Assembly: GCA_013398615.1 (NCBI GenBank)
Contig: VZSR01001685.1
Location: 29,079,817 to 29,143,816 of the forward strand
Origin: Brachypodius melanocephalos
Lineage: Eukaryota > Chordata > Aves > Passeriformes > Pycnonotidae
DNA length: 64,000 nucleotides
Reading direction: 5' to 3'
The translations under genes were made by a program, and so were the position numbers. This document shows positions 22,091 through 34,997 of the stretch, piece after piece. How positions within the stretch are numbered: position 1 is the stretch's first letter; the number at the start of each line of letters is the position of its first letter. A model generated the notes under the pieces. That model saw only the letters and a list, made by a program, of their open reading frames with translations. It made no database searches and was not told the origin of the DNA.

Positions 22091-25000
22091 CATTCATCTT
22101 TCCTGCCTTTCTCTGTCCTGAGAACAGAATCGTTGGTGCAGGGGAAGGCTGTAAAAACACCTACCAGCCAGGCTATAGCTTTTTTCTCTCTAGGTGCACA
22201 AGTTTGGGGTTTTTAAACCTCTTGGTAACCTTCTGGCTGGTTCTGGCTCTTTGCTGTCACATCAGTCCAGCTGTTTCACTACAAACGCGAGCACTGGACA
22301 CGTTTTCCAGCCTTGTTACCATAGTATTTGATATTCAGATGTCCCCTTCACCATTGACTTGGGGCTTATGCTTTCAGTACATTTAGAGCATTCTGCAATG
22401 CACTTTCTTTGTAAAACATGAGTATCTTCAGCTTTAAACGCTGTCAATTTTTTACTTACAGAAAATTTCTTTCCCTAATTAAGCTACTTTTGCAGCTAAT
22501 AGTGACACAAACAAAAGAAAAGCTTGAGAATCTGAAGCAGACTACTCACTGAAATCTAGCAATCTTTATTATAGACTTCATATTCTTCATGTAATTTTAT
22601 TCTGTTCTTGTTTGATTTGATTAGAAATGTGAAACAAGTTGCAATATTTGAAGCGCTTGATCTTCTTTAAGCCTTCTTCAGTGCTTAAGGAAATGTAAAA
22701 AAACCCTAGGGATTGTTTTCTGATGGTTTTTTGCCTGCAGATTTCAGAAACCTTTGTAAGGCAAGCAGCAGCTGTGAGTATGAAACATGGCAATGGATGC
22801 ACATGGCTCTGGTAGTGCAAAGTCTCTAAAATGTGCAATACCATTTCTATACACAAATGCAAAGTCCACAAGGTTATTATTTCCAAGGAGAAACAAATGC
22901 AGATAAGGCAGATTTGCTGCTATAAATGTTGTAATTTGCATGTCTGGATGAAAAACTAGGAGTTTGACTTAAATTTTGCCTATATAAGTAGAAGGTTCAA
23001 ATGCTTTCTGCTGTCATTGTTAACATTTCTGATTTATTGATTTTTATTTTTGATTTATTACTTCTTAATTTTCTCCAAATGTATGTTGCCATTATTGACT
23101 TTAAGGTATCTAACACAGGCTACAATGTAAATTCCAGTGAGTTATGTGAAACTATATACTATAGTTTAACATATATTATGCTATATATTATACTATACTA
23201 TTTTAGATTACACTGTACTTAGGATGGTGAATCCCAGATTTTGAGGCAAAGTACATGGTGTTTTTATAATTTTATGTCTTTCTTTTTATTTCTTTGTACA
23301 AGGTTTTGTTTGTGTTTCACTTTTGCAAAGTCACATATTTTAGCCAGTACCAGCTTCCTTTGCCGCATTTGCATTTGATTTGTGCTTTTTTCTCAAGATC
23401 ATATGAGGTGATTAATGAATTGACTAAACTATGTATCTCTTTTCCATGTTTGCTTTTAAAGTAGTGGAAAGAAGTTCAAATTAATCATCAGTAGTCTATA
23501 AAGAATTTAACCAAGTAACACTTCATCCTGCCCTGTGTTTTTATCACCTGTACCAAAATGTATTTATGGTGTCCTTCTCAAATGTGTTCTTCTGCTCTCT
23601 TGCTACAATTTATTACTCTGACAAATATGATGAACGTTCATGGCAGCATTGAGGAAGGGCATTCAGTAAGGTTCACTCAATCTCCCTGATTTTACAACAG
23701 CAAAGTTCCACAGCAGAACTGCATCTTTGGTGATTTATTATATTGTAGCACTGATTCTGTGACCCATTTCCTCTGTTGTGATCTGTCTTGGGTTCCCAGG
23801 CATTGCAGGGCACAGCTTCTTTGCAGTTTTGCCATTGGAAAAAGAGGGGTGTAAAGATGAGCAGCTTGGTTTGACCCTGAGTTTCAAGGGTCTGTGCCCT
23901 GAGGCTAGGCACTGGATGTGGAGGTTACTGCATTTCAAGGAGTGGAGCATTTCTCATCCTTGAGTGGCATCCAAGCATCCAAAAATGTTGTGGAAAGGCA
24001 GAAAAGAGCTGGGAAATTCAGGAGATCTGTTTGATTCAGTGCTCTGGTGAAAGCCAAACCCAGCATAATACGGCACCAAACTGATGGCATCTACCTGTAG
24101 TGGTACTCTCAGAGCTGGTGGTGATGCAAAGAAGACTGCTTTTGTCTAGTGGCATCCATTAGAGTGCAATAGCCTCAAACAGCAATTTCGGCATAACTTC
24201 CCCCATTCATTTATTATTATAAATATAATTATATTGTTTTAATTTGTATTAATATTTTAATTTTTATGACAGATTGTCTTTGAATTTTTGTCTATATTTC
24301 TCACTCCCCTTGCTGAATTAAGCTATATTTGAAACTCTTCTAGTGGAGTATTTCTGCTCTCTGTAGCAATTATTCAAGTTATTTGCAACCCTCTGTTCCA
24401 GCAGGGGTAAATCTAGCACAGATTTCCTGACTGACATATTGTTGCCCTGCAATATGCCCCAGCTGGTACAGATCTCTAATTCTGTGGGGTTGGGTGGGGG
24501 TGGAGGGTTATGCTTACCTTTCCAATTATTTCAGTGTCTATCTCACAGGAAATCATAATCTCTTAGATTTTGCAGAATGAATAAAGAGAAAGAGTGGTTT
24601 TTTAAGATTCTCCTTCCTTTACAGTCTCAGCCTGCACTAGAATCCTACAAATCCTGAATACTCTAAATTGTTCACAGCACTGAACAAAGCTCATCACATG
24701 CCTCCACTGGCTGCTCCTTCTGTTACTGAGAATACAGGCCCCTTTTTGTTTTGCTATGATTAAGGTGCTGCAGAAGACTGCCCTGCCTCTGGTGATATTT
24801 GCCTGATATAACAAGAAGAATGATTTTTTTACTTCTTGCCCCATGTCACTTTTTCTTCTTAAATCAGGGTTTTTGAAATGCAAACCCAAGGTACTCACAG
24901 TACATAAAGACTTCATTTTTTGTGAAAAATTAAAAGGAAGTCAGGAAGAGTAATGTGCATATTATGGTGAAAAGAGGACCCTTAAACTGCATTAGAAAGT

Positions 25001-25406
25001 GCCATAATACTATAAAGAGATAACTAAACACCCTCCATGCTGATGGGCTTACATGTCAGCTGAGAGGTGTAGGCAATTCTGGTCCATTTGTGGCCTCCTC
25101 AATTAAGGAGACTTTAAGAACTGTACCAAAGTAACTTCACAGCCAGCAGAAATCTTTTCTGCTTTCAGCATGTGTTTATTCACTTTATAGACAGACACAC
25201 TTTCAAAACAACATGAGAGCACTGTGCAGCCTCCACCCTGCCCCAAGTTTCTAAAGCTGTGTGGGGACCACTAAAACAATGTCCAGGCCCTACAGATGGA
25301 GAAAATGATGAAAGATTTTTAAATACAGAAATATGGCTCATGCCATGTACTATGAGAAATCAGGGTCACCACTGTTGCTCTTTGTTTTCTTATGGCTGTT
25401 ATTTGT
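22091..25406. other. Unique non-coding sequence
   Basis: AT-rich DNA up to the assembly gap, with no recognised repeat family beyond a TA-rich patch at 23153-23204. No open frame exceeds about 105 codons and none carries a recognisable motif. Confidence 0.55.
23153..23204. repeat. TA-rich low-complexity patch
   Basis: Imperfect TATATTATGC/TATATTATAC units forming an AT-rich, self-complementary stretch. Confidence 0.65.
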
Positions 25407-25506
25407 NNNNNNNNNNNNNNNNNNNNNNNNNNNNNNNNNNNNNNNNNNNNNNNNNNNNNNNNNNNNNNNNNNNNNNNNNNNNNNNNNNNNNNNNNNNNNN
25501 NNNNNN
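25407..25506. other. Assembly gap (100 N)
   Basis: Exactly 100 N, the conventional placeholder for a gap of unknown size. The true missing length cannot be known from the window, so coordinates to its right are nominal. The frames that appear to run through it are artefacts. Confidence 0.99.
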
Positions 25507-26363
25507 TTGAGAATATTGGTAAAAATCATTGTCTTTGCAGTCCTTACAAAAACATTTAAAACAAGGTCACTTCCCACTGGAGTTCTCCTTAGTGGAGCAC
25601 TAAATTCAGTATGTGTAAATGCAGTTTGTCTCAGGGCTCAGCTTCAACTAGAGTGAATTTTCTTATCACACAAAATTTCCTGAATTTGTCTTGGAATATC
25701 TTCCACATCACATCTGAGTGAGTCAGAGGCTTTTCAAGGTGGTGGAGGGGGAAAGAATTTCTGCAGCTTAATAAACAGCTTGTTGATCAGGAGAGCTGTG
25801 TGAGAGACCAAAGATTAAATTCCCATCATGATATGTAATAGCAGTTAATTCTGGATTTCAGATAGCCCAAGGGAGTCTTTGGTTATTTGTGGTTGAAATG
25901 TTCACTGTCTTCTTATTTTTAGCAAAAATTTAGTAGAGACACAGAGAAGCTTTCTTTTTTATTATTATTTTTTTTTCCTACAGCTACTATGTTCTCACCT
26001 AAATCTTAGCTTTGGTCTAACAACACGTGTACATCTCTCCCTTTTTTCCTAATGGTGTACATTTACAGTATATTTTTTCTCTTTCAATTTGTCCTGTTTC
26101 TTGCACCTCCTCCCTTGTACTTTCCAGGTGTCTCCTTTCATGATCTGAAAGTGCTGCTGAATAAAGATGAGCCAATAGTTAGTCCAATCCAGACAGTTTT
26201 TTGCTCGGGTAATTGCTCGGAACCAAGCAGCTCTTAAGTGGCCTGACTTCCCTGACTAAGATTGACTGATGGAAAGATTAAGTAAGGCAAAGATTTATAG
26301 CCAACCTAGAAAGAAGAAAGCAAAAATGTGGGCTCATTTAAATAAGGTGTTTTTGTTGGTTTG

Positions 26364-26379
26364 TTTTTTTTTTTTTTTT
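26364..26379 (+). repeat. T homopolymer (16)
   Basis: Uninterrupted T run followed by CCTCTCTC. No transposon body adjoins it, so it is a simple tract. Confidence 0.9.
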
Positions 26380-28140
26380 CCTCTCTCTGCCTCCACTGTA
26401 CTGAGGACAAATCCAGAATGTTATCCAAAATCATGTAGATCAGAGCCAGGCTCCTTTGGCTGGAGAATTGAGCACCCTTCCAGCCACTCCTGAGTGGTGC
26501 TGGAGCTGTGCTGGTAGTGCTCCCACAGCTGATAGAACACCCTGCAGGAGAGCTAGCTAAAAGAAGAAATTTTACCAAGTATCTCAGAGAACAGAATGTA
26601 ATTCTTACAATAAAGCCAGTCATTTAGATTTACACCTGATTTATTTGCCTTGGTTTCTCACTTGCTAAAGATATTTTCTAGTATATATTGGATTGCATAA
26701 TCCATTTAAAACGAATGAAATTGGCATTGAAACCTTTGTCCCCATTTTATCAGTATGACCACAGCAGATTCTGGGTAATTAATAGTAACAAAACCCCAAA
26801 CCCCACCCTAACCTCATTTATATATGAAAACACTCATTATAATCCTTGCTAAAAATTATTTAATAATTAATATTTGCATTAAGCAGTCTATATCTAAGAG
26901 ACATATTAATGAGAAAATACATAAAAAATACCCTTATAAATATGAAAAAATGTCCCAGGTCTCACCAGAGAATCTGAGCAAATGTATTTGCAATATTGCC
27001 AGCAGGTTTGGGTTTTTAAAAAAATCTTTTTAATGAAGCACTAAATAATGGAGAAACAATGCTGTGTGTTAGCCTCTTTAGCAAAAGATTAGAATCTATA
27101 AAATGACTGACATTTTTACACAGTTTGGATCATTTAATGTAAATTGTGGTATCACAGTGTCTCCTGAGTGATAGTCAGTATAACAGCTGTACAGCCCCTG
27201 GCTCAGACACATTTTAGATGACTACCCCTGGTGCAGACCAGCAGCAGAGCTCTTTTCCTCTCATCCTACACATCATCTGTATTAATTTATGCTTGGGAGG
27301 TAGGGCCAAAGCACCCCTTTTGCTTTCCTTTGGAGGTTATGTGTGTGAGCAACAGAGAGAGGAGAACCATGCTTAGAGTGGTGGCTTTCTCTCATGGCTT
27401 CCACGGGGGCCTTGGGGGAAGCAGCCTGCAAAATTCACCACATCTATAATTCATAGTGAGGGGCATACAAGGTTGTTCACTGACTAGAAAAATGCCTTTG
27501 TGTTGACAGTCCAGAGACATTTTGTCTTAAGAAGTCAAAGAGAAAACCAAAAGAAATAGTATGTTTCAGTACAAAGCTTTTCATATCTGTGTTATATGGC
27601 GTTAATCTTTGGGCTCTAATGTGAATAAGATTTTTCCCTCATATTTTTTAAACTGTGCATTATAATTTAATCTCTGGTCCTCAGACTGCTAGTATCTGTG
27701 AAGGATATTCCCTCAGTTAGCTGTTTGGTAATGATATTCTGAACTAAATATTGAAGAGATGGAAAGATAAATAAAGCAGAAAACATCAGAGTTCTTGGAT
27801 TGATTCACTTGATGGTTCTATTATCTGTTTCAAGAGTTATCCAGCATGATTTATAATTCCTATTAAAAATATCAAAACACTGTCTGGACTGTATCTAAGC
27901 AAGTGAATATCCCTCAATCTTTGTTTTATGTCATTCTAAGAAAAAGAGTATATGTTTACTCACAGACTTCACCCTCTAGTTTTCACTTGAAAGCACAGCT
28001 TTAGCTACAATAACAGAGAGGAGATCAATCTTTCTTGAATCCCTAATTTCCCATGGAATTAAATGCCTCTTTCTCCTGAGAGAAATGTTTTGGCTTGTGG
28101 GTTGGGTAATCTCTTCACTTTTTGCTCTTTAAGTGTGTTT

Positions 28141-28154
28141 AAAAAAAAAAAAAA
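28141..28154 (+). repeat. A homopolymer (14)
   Basis: Uninterrupted A run with no adjoining retrocopy. Confidence 0.9.
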
Positions 28155-29119
28155 GACATACAATACTAATCTTCATTCCCTTCTATGACTTTGTCCTCTA
28201 AGCCCTATGTAAACCACATCTATTCTCTAAGAGTAATTTACAGTAAGATTTTTACTTAAAGCAAATGTGGGATAAGAACCAGCTCTGTTGAGATTCATAT
28301 CCAGGAAACAACATATCTAAACTTAAACTTTAAGAATTGGTTCACTGACAACCTACTGTCTATCTGTTGCACTTAAACAATACATTGTATATTAAAGTAA
28401 AAATAAATTCTTTTTCACTGGCTATATTTAGAAAATGTTTTTATCAGATATTCTCTGGGAACAATAAGAGTAAATTCCAAGGGCTAATTCAACAAGATAG
28501 AATACTACCTTACTCTGTGAACAAATCTCACATATAACTAAATATAAAGTATCTTTGCTTCCAAAAACTGGAGGGTTTAATGTAGAAGAATGAATGTAAC
28601 TATTTTTTTTAATATTTGGTCCACGATATTAATTATCTAAAAAATTTCATTTGTTGGGATATGAGAATGTTTCCCAGCCTCTGCTTTGACAGCTGAATAT
28701 TGCAGATATCTCCATAATAGTTTTCACTCCTTCTTTAAACCATATACAGTGTCAAAGGCCCCATGGAAGGACTGAATTTGAAGGAAAATTTGGGGTTTAA
28801 AATATTGCTTTGGTTCTATAGAGAAGGGTCAGGTGGGCCCCTGTTTCATGAACATATTCTCAGTTCTGTCTGTATGTGAAGAAGTCTGGAGAGAAATTTG
28901 AGGATAGTCCCATGTCTGCTGGAATGTCATTAAATTCATTTTGTGATGAATCTACCCTGGCCCCAGAAAAGGAAAATATCTACCGGACTCAGATTGCTAA
29001 TGGAATAAAAAAAAAGGAGGAGTAGGTAGTATTTTTCACTCATGTGATGTCCTTTGCAGGAATGAAACAGGATTTATAGTCTTATGGTGCTATTTAAAGC
29101 TGAAAGCCTGTTTTTCCAG

Positions 29120-29160
29120 GCAGACGTGTGTATCTGCATTTGCAGCATGCCACTGGCAAG
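29120..29160 (+). other. Candidate 41-nt exon
   Basis: A strong acceptor (CCTGTTTTTCCAG) and a donor (GGCAAG|GTAAAT) bracket 41 bases open in all three frames. The frame therefore cannot be chosen and the coding potential is untestable from sequence alone. It sits about 150 bases left of two stem-loops. It could be a short coding exon, a non-coding RNA exon, or chance. Confidence 0.22.
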
Positions 29161-29308
29161 GTAAATGGGATCAGCAGTAAGCTGAAACTGAAAGCTGCAG
29201 CTGGCTGACAGTCGCAATTTTACAAAACTCCTTTCTTCCCCTTCAGAGTCTATGCAGATATGAGTTTCAGCAATACTTGCCTTCAGCCTCTTTTAACTTT
29301 CTTTTTAA

Positions 29309-29356
29309 TTAAAAAGCTTAATTGGGAGTAATAAAAATTCCAATTAAGCTTTTTAA
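29309..29356. repeat. 17-bp perfect inverted repeat (stem-loop)
   Basis: Left arm 29309-29325 (TTAAAAAGCTTAATTGG) is exactly complementary to the right arm 29340-29356, with a 14-base loop. AT-rich and embedded in unique DNA. A chance 17-bp perfect stem with so short a loop is unlikely but not negligible in AT-rich sequence. It could be a cruciform or hairpin, a duplicated homeodomain-type site (TTAATTGG), or a structured-RNA element. Confidence 0.8.
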
Positions 29357-29384
29357 ATAAAACCCAAAAGCTCAAAGTGGCTGT

Positions 29385-29410
29385 GGTTGCAGATAACTGC
29401 TACTGCAACC
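29385..29410. repeat. 8-bp perfect inverted repeat (second stem-loop)
   Basis: GGTTGCAG and CTGCAACC flank a 10-base loop, 28 bases beyond the first stem-loop. The left arm overlaps a RUNX-like TGTGGTT (29382) and a GATA-like AGATAA (29391). Eight-base stems are common by chance; the interest lies in its closeness to the first. Confidence 0.55.
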
Positions 29411-30709
29411 CGTGACTAGCACTGCAATTTGAGCAAGGCATTTGTTTCACCACAATTAATATTGTGCTTTATGATTGTACCTCCACATCTTTCAAAAGTA
29501 CTGTACCTTTAAGTCTCACAGAATTATTGTTTGCATGTGAAATATTGGCATCTTTGTGAGTTTTGCTAAGTGCAGTAGAGGGACCCAAGTCTCTGTGGGT
29601 TGCTCTGCATGTATTCCCCTCAGCATCGTGCTACATGTCATATCTCTAAGCAGAAATCAGGTAACAAGTCCTGATCAGCCAATTTCCTGCTGAATCCATG
29701 TGGTCTTGTAGTCTGACTAAAATTCCCAGCTTCTCCAACAGCTTCTTAGGGAATTTTTAAAATTATTATTATTTTCCCTTCTTTATTATTGACTGATTCC
29801 TAGCTCTTGTTTTGAGAGCCAGCTTATGTTGGCTCCAGGTACTACTGGCATTAAGTTCACAGGCTTTTCTCATCAGCTTGATGGACCCAGGTGGCCTTGT
29901 CTTTCACTGCTGTTTTTGCTTTCATTTTCTCAGCCATCTGTTTCTGACGAGAATGAATTACAGCCCTGTTTTCCAAGAATTACATTGAGAGTTGTAGCTC
30001 AAATGATTACAGTAGAAAAACCCCAACAGGATGGCTTGAAAAGCAAAATATTCATATAAAAAACATGTTAACATGTAAATGCATGTAAACACTCCATGGA
30101 CTTTAAAGAAAATAAAAATGTTAATCTTCTGCTCAGCTAGTATTTAATTTATTAGTAATGTTGAACATGTTGAGTTAAATAATGGGTAGGGTTGGTTAAA
30201 GAATGGCTACGTTACAACACAAAATGTACCTTTTTTCCCAAATTAAAAGCTTGGTGTAGAAATTTAAACCAAGGGTTTTTACTTACTTTTTGTCCCCCAG
30301 ATTTTGAAAAATAGAAGTATTTCCTCCAAAAAACCCTTTGGCTATCATTGGAAGGGATCATTCTTCTTTCTACCCCAGCCTGTGGCACTGGAAAATATTC
30401 CTCCAATCCGATGCTGTTTTGCAGCAATAATGTGGTACATAAACTGAATGATGTGCTTTTGACAGATACAATGCCCTGTGCCACCAATCTGCATCTCTGC
30501 CCAGGAAAAGTACATTTGCCATAGGTTATGGGAATTGTGAGAGACCTGCTGTAGGTTGGACTTGCTTGACTCAGCCTCACTTCCTCTCAGTCAGGGTTTC
30601 ATCTGCTGGATCTGGGCTCTGACTAACAGCTTTATTCAGGAGAAATTGGCAGCTTGAATTACAAGAAGGTAGGAAAGATTATGTTTCAAAAATAGAAATT
30701 TTTTAGTTG

Positions 30710-30726
30710 TTTTTTTTTTTTTTTTT
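30710..30726 (+). repeat. T homopolymer (17)
   Basis: Uninterrupted T run with no adjoining transposon. Confidence 0.9.
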
Positions 30727-33024
30727 CTGATCATTCTTTCATTTCTAGAATAAATCACAGTATCTAATAAGCCAATGAGTCTTTTAAAGTGGGGTTTTAA
30801 GTGTGTACCAAGGTCTTATTGAATCATGTTATCTAACATTTCAAATCCTCTTGAAGTTAGTTACAAAGAACAGCTATATGTTCAGTCTGAAGAGTTCTAA
30901 GATTTTAGTGACTTTGCATTAACAGGAAGATTTCAAACTATCAGTGTTCGAGCTTCACCTTTCTGTCAGTCATTCCTGACAAGGCCAGAATAAGGTAGTA
31001 ACTGCAGTGACTTTAGAGAGGGAGGTTTTTCATTAGTTTAAGCAGAATGTCAATTAAAAAGGAATTGAGATAAAGAACCAGCAACTAGATTAAGTTTACA
31101 CTTCTTCAAGGATGATAAGAAAAATCCATTTACAGGTTCTATTTCAGACTGAATATACTTTCTAAGGTAAAGGCCTCTTATATTATAGCTTCAAAAGTCT
31201 GCTGGTAATTTCTGAAAAGATTTAATAACTATTGTGTCTGAAATGTTGAAAATTTTTTTAACTGCTGGAAATAATTATTCCTTACCTGAAATGAATATAC
31301 TAAAATTAATTTAAATTTAATTTCACACATTTTATGATAGAATGTTATCATCTTCCATCAGTTCTTCTCCTTCTGTCTGACTACTATTTGCATTCTCTAA
31401 GAACTGCCAAAGCCTGTTTAAAATGGGAAGAGAAATTAATCTTTCTGTGATCTCTGAATAGGGGAGGACTGCCTGGGGCTGACTTACAGCTGAGGAGTAT
31501 GGGACACAATGGAAGCCTACATGCATGGCTTTTTTCTTACTTTTTCTGTGATCCATTTGCCAGATTTTGAGCAACTGAGTAGGAATTATGAACTCAGAAT
31601 TTAGAAGACTGCACGGGAATGGGGGAATATTAGCCTTTGTCCAGGATAAAGACAGAAGAGGCTCCTACAGGGATTCACCCTTCCATGTATCCTTGTTACT
31701 CCTTGTGACAACACTGGACTTTAGGGTTCACATGAAAATTATCTTTTCAGGCAGGATCACATAGGCATTTATTAACCTTGACTCACATATTCAATATTTA
31801 TTTTGCCTTCTTGCAGGCTCAATATGTTTTCTCTAAAGGAAAATGAAACTGTGATTTAATGCTACTGTGTTGAGAGCTGGGTTAGTCATGGTTTTTTACT
31901 TTGCCCAGAAATGCAGATTAATCCAGAAGAGAAAATATTTTGAGGGCTGCTTCCCAGTGAAAGGTACGGTATGGGCCACAGTGCGTGACAAAGGGAAGTT
32001 CAGACAGTTTGGGACTGTTGACCACAATCAGATCTTGTAAACACCAGCAGGAGGTCTATAATCCACTTCTGCGTGCTTCACAATGGCAGCTTTTCCACCT
32101 TTTAATTGTAATCTGAATAGATGGCAGTTCCAGAGCAAATGACACATAAAAACTTGGACATACACCTGAAGTTGGGTAAATCATGAATTCCTAGCATTAT
32201 ATGAAGGATTTAGTCCTCTTTGCTGTTCCTGTGACTAAACCCTTAGCAGACAAGTCAGATGTGGGTCTTTTCAGTAGTGAAATAACTTTCCCTTTTGGTC
32301 TCTTTGCCATGAAATAGTACAACACTGGTTGAAAGAAACAAAATTTTCAATCATTAAAAGAATAAAAGATAGTTTCCCTTATAGGCAATCAAGTTTTCTC
32401 TTATAGGTAGCAAAAGAACAGGAAGCAGGATACCCACCCAGTCTGGAGGGGAAGAGAACTGCCTTTCAGAGATGTCCAAAGCCAGAAGAGACGCTGAAAA
32501 ACTCTGATTCTCCTACACTATTTATCCTGCCTGACAGAATGAGTCACATTATGCTACTTTTTAATAGCTTTCTCACCTTCCTGAAATGAATTACATGCTT
32601 GCAGAGCAGTGATGGTAAACTAGGAGTCATAGCTATCATTATTAGCTTTGCAGCATCCTTAGCATTCAGTACTCATGAATCAGCTGTAATATATTGTGAT
32701 AAATAATCTGTCCAGAGGGACATCAGCATTGCATCTGAAGTACAGCCCAGGCTAATACTGTGAAATCAGCTTTGATACAGTCTGTAAAGTTAGGTCTTGC
32801 TCTATCTCTGAATCAGGGCAAGATTCAGCTGATTCTTCCTGATAAAGAAACTACTGAGCAGCTTTTTCAGATGTACTTCAATGCTTTGCTGTCATTATTT
32901 TAAAACTGATGTGTTTCCCTCTCTTTCTATTAGCTACATACATCATTGCATCAAAACCTCACATAAAGCATGGCCATGATGCAGGCTATTCTTTTGAACC
33001 TAATATTCCAAGATTTCTTCATTG

Positions 33025-33042
33025 AAGAAGAAATTTCTTCTT
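33025..33042. repeat. 18-bp perfect palindrome
   Basis: AAGAAGAAATTTCTTCTT reads the same on both strands. It is flanked by TTCTTCATTGAAG and TTCTTCTTTGAAG, a direct repeat of about 13 bases with one difference. It probably arose by local duplication. Confidence 0.8.
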
Positions 33043-34997
33043 TGAAGATTTCAACTGAATCAATTTTCGTCACCAAGTTATGCAATAGATTTTGTTTCCA
33101 CTCCAAAAGCCGTGGCATTAAAAGACAATGAGATGATATGGGGAGCTTATGGCAGCACTAAGCTGAATCTGTAAGGTAACAGACTGAAACAATTGCAGGT
33201 TACAGAAAATAGCCCAGAAGGGGCTTGGAGAAGTCATCTACATAATGTACATGCTGAAGCACAGTTAGCACTCTGATATATTCTGAGAAATCCTCGTTTA
33301 ACCTCCTCTTACAAACTTCCCATAGCACTGGGGAAAGCTATAGATTAACAGCTTTCACTTACCAGTGTAAACCGAAAGTGGTGAAGGCCAGAAGTAGTGG
33401 TGCTGGCCAAAGAGCAGGTGGTTTTGCTGGGGTTTTTTTTGTGCTGTTGAATGGACTTTCCAATCTGTTTAGAAGAGAGCCAAATTTAATGTGCATAAGA
33501 AGTTTTCACCTTTCATTTAATAATGATAGAGCTCTTATGTTTCAGTTGCACAGAAATTTGAGAGTGTTCTAAAAACTTTATACGGAAACCTCAAGCGATC
33601 ATCTGGTTAATGCAACCTTTTTCCAAACAAACCTCTATAGTTCACCTACCAATGAAGAAAGAACTACAAAAAAGAAGTCTTATAGCTTGGCAAACACTAG
33701 TTTCACAAAACAGCTTTTATATTTAGGGTACATTCATGTTTCTTTCTGTAGTAGTACAACAGATGATGTGATTTAATGAGCTGTTAGCACAATGATGCTC
33801 TGTGCCTTTAAAGTGACACAAGTTTCTATCCTCCATTTGGAAGTCATCAATGTCTTTACAGGCAATGGGATGTGTTCTTCCATTTTGCATTTGCCTATTG
33901 CCTGATGGTGAATTTAGGATTTTCTGGATTTCAAGTATATTTTTTCTGACAGCTCTAATTGTTTACTTCCTTTAGCCAGCACCTGATAAATTTATCCCAG
34001 TGGCTGATACAGACATCTTGTACAGTTGAAAGTGGCATTTAGTATTTTGTGGCAGATACATGTGTTCAGAGCTTGAACTTTCTTTAACAGGCAATATCAC
34101 ACTGATAAACTCTGTGTGCCTTCCACAAATGGGACATTACAAGAGTCAAAGCATGAAAACCCAATCTCTGTACATCGGTGCTAAAGAGTGAGGTGTGAGA
34201 ACATCTGGTGGAATATAGATGGGGTGTTATCTTAGTGAAATCATCATAAACTTTGCAGGAGTTCAAAACAAAGCCTTGTGGTTTCCTTTAAAACAGAGGG
34301 TTTCTTTACAGGAGGAAGCAGATCTAACATGCAGGGAGAAATTTGTCTCTCTCTGTAGTATTATGTACAGATGAATTATTTCTGCCTATATTTTATTTTG
34401 GAGTCAGATCAATATACAGATCCATTTAGATGCAGATCTGTTGTGTGTCTTCTCCTAAGGGGTTAGATGCAGCCTTGGGAGAGGCATGGTGGAGCTGCTT
34501 CTGCATGTCCTGGGTACTGTATCTCCTGGGGGATGTAAGGTGCTCATGCTGGGCCTAGGGAAGAGAGCTTCAGAAACCCATTTCTCCTGTCCCAGAGGAG
34601 AACCAGCTGTGCTTTCAGACCAGGAAGTCTGGTTGAGGTGGCTAAACCAGGACAGTTCAGGTATTACTCAGAAGAATGAGATCAAGGTATTTAAGATGGT
34701 AGTTTGGAAGTAAGATTGGCAGACAAGTGGCAAACACTGCAGGTTTGGGTAGAGGACTGGTGAATTCATTTGCTTTGGGATAGTTTGGCAAAGAATCTTG
34801 GCTTTCATTCAGTCAAGGCAGTACTTTCCACCACCAGGATGTGGCATTAGTGGTGTATACTATTCTGTCAGGGAACAGGCTAAAGCTGTCTAAGTATTTG
34901 TTACAAAACATTAACTGCAGCTTCAGGAGAACTGTTAATAGCCTTTTCATTTCAGAAGCTAGAGCAGTATATTTATGGGATTCATGGACTGCTAGCT

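Larger units (their letters stand above)
25507..34997. other. Unique non-coding sequence
   Basis: About 9.5 kb of AT-rich DNA with no recognised interspersed repeat. It holds homopolymers (26364-26379, 28141-28154, 30710-30726), a candidate exon (29120-29160), two stem-loops (29309-29356, 29385-29410) and an 18-base palindrome (33025-33042). The 122-codon minus-strand frame at 30212-30580 shows no known domain and its only donor-like site (30275) lacks a partner acceptor. Confidence 0.55.

Noticed and set aside
21587..22093. 168-codon minus-strand frame, longest in the window
   Set aside because: Its N-terminal part is translated CpG-rich DNA (R/G/A/P-rich) and its C-terminal part is antisense-oriented CR1 ORF2. 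It is a chance fusion, not a gene.
30212..30580. 122-codon minus-strand frame with an internal donor-like site
   Set aside because: The donor at about 30275 lacks a matching acceptor, and the protein has no recognisable features.
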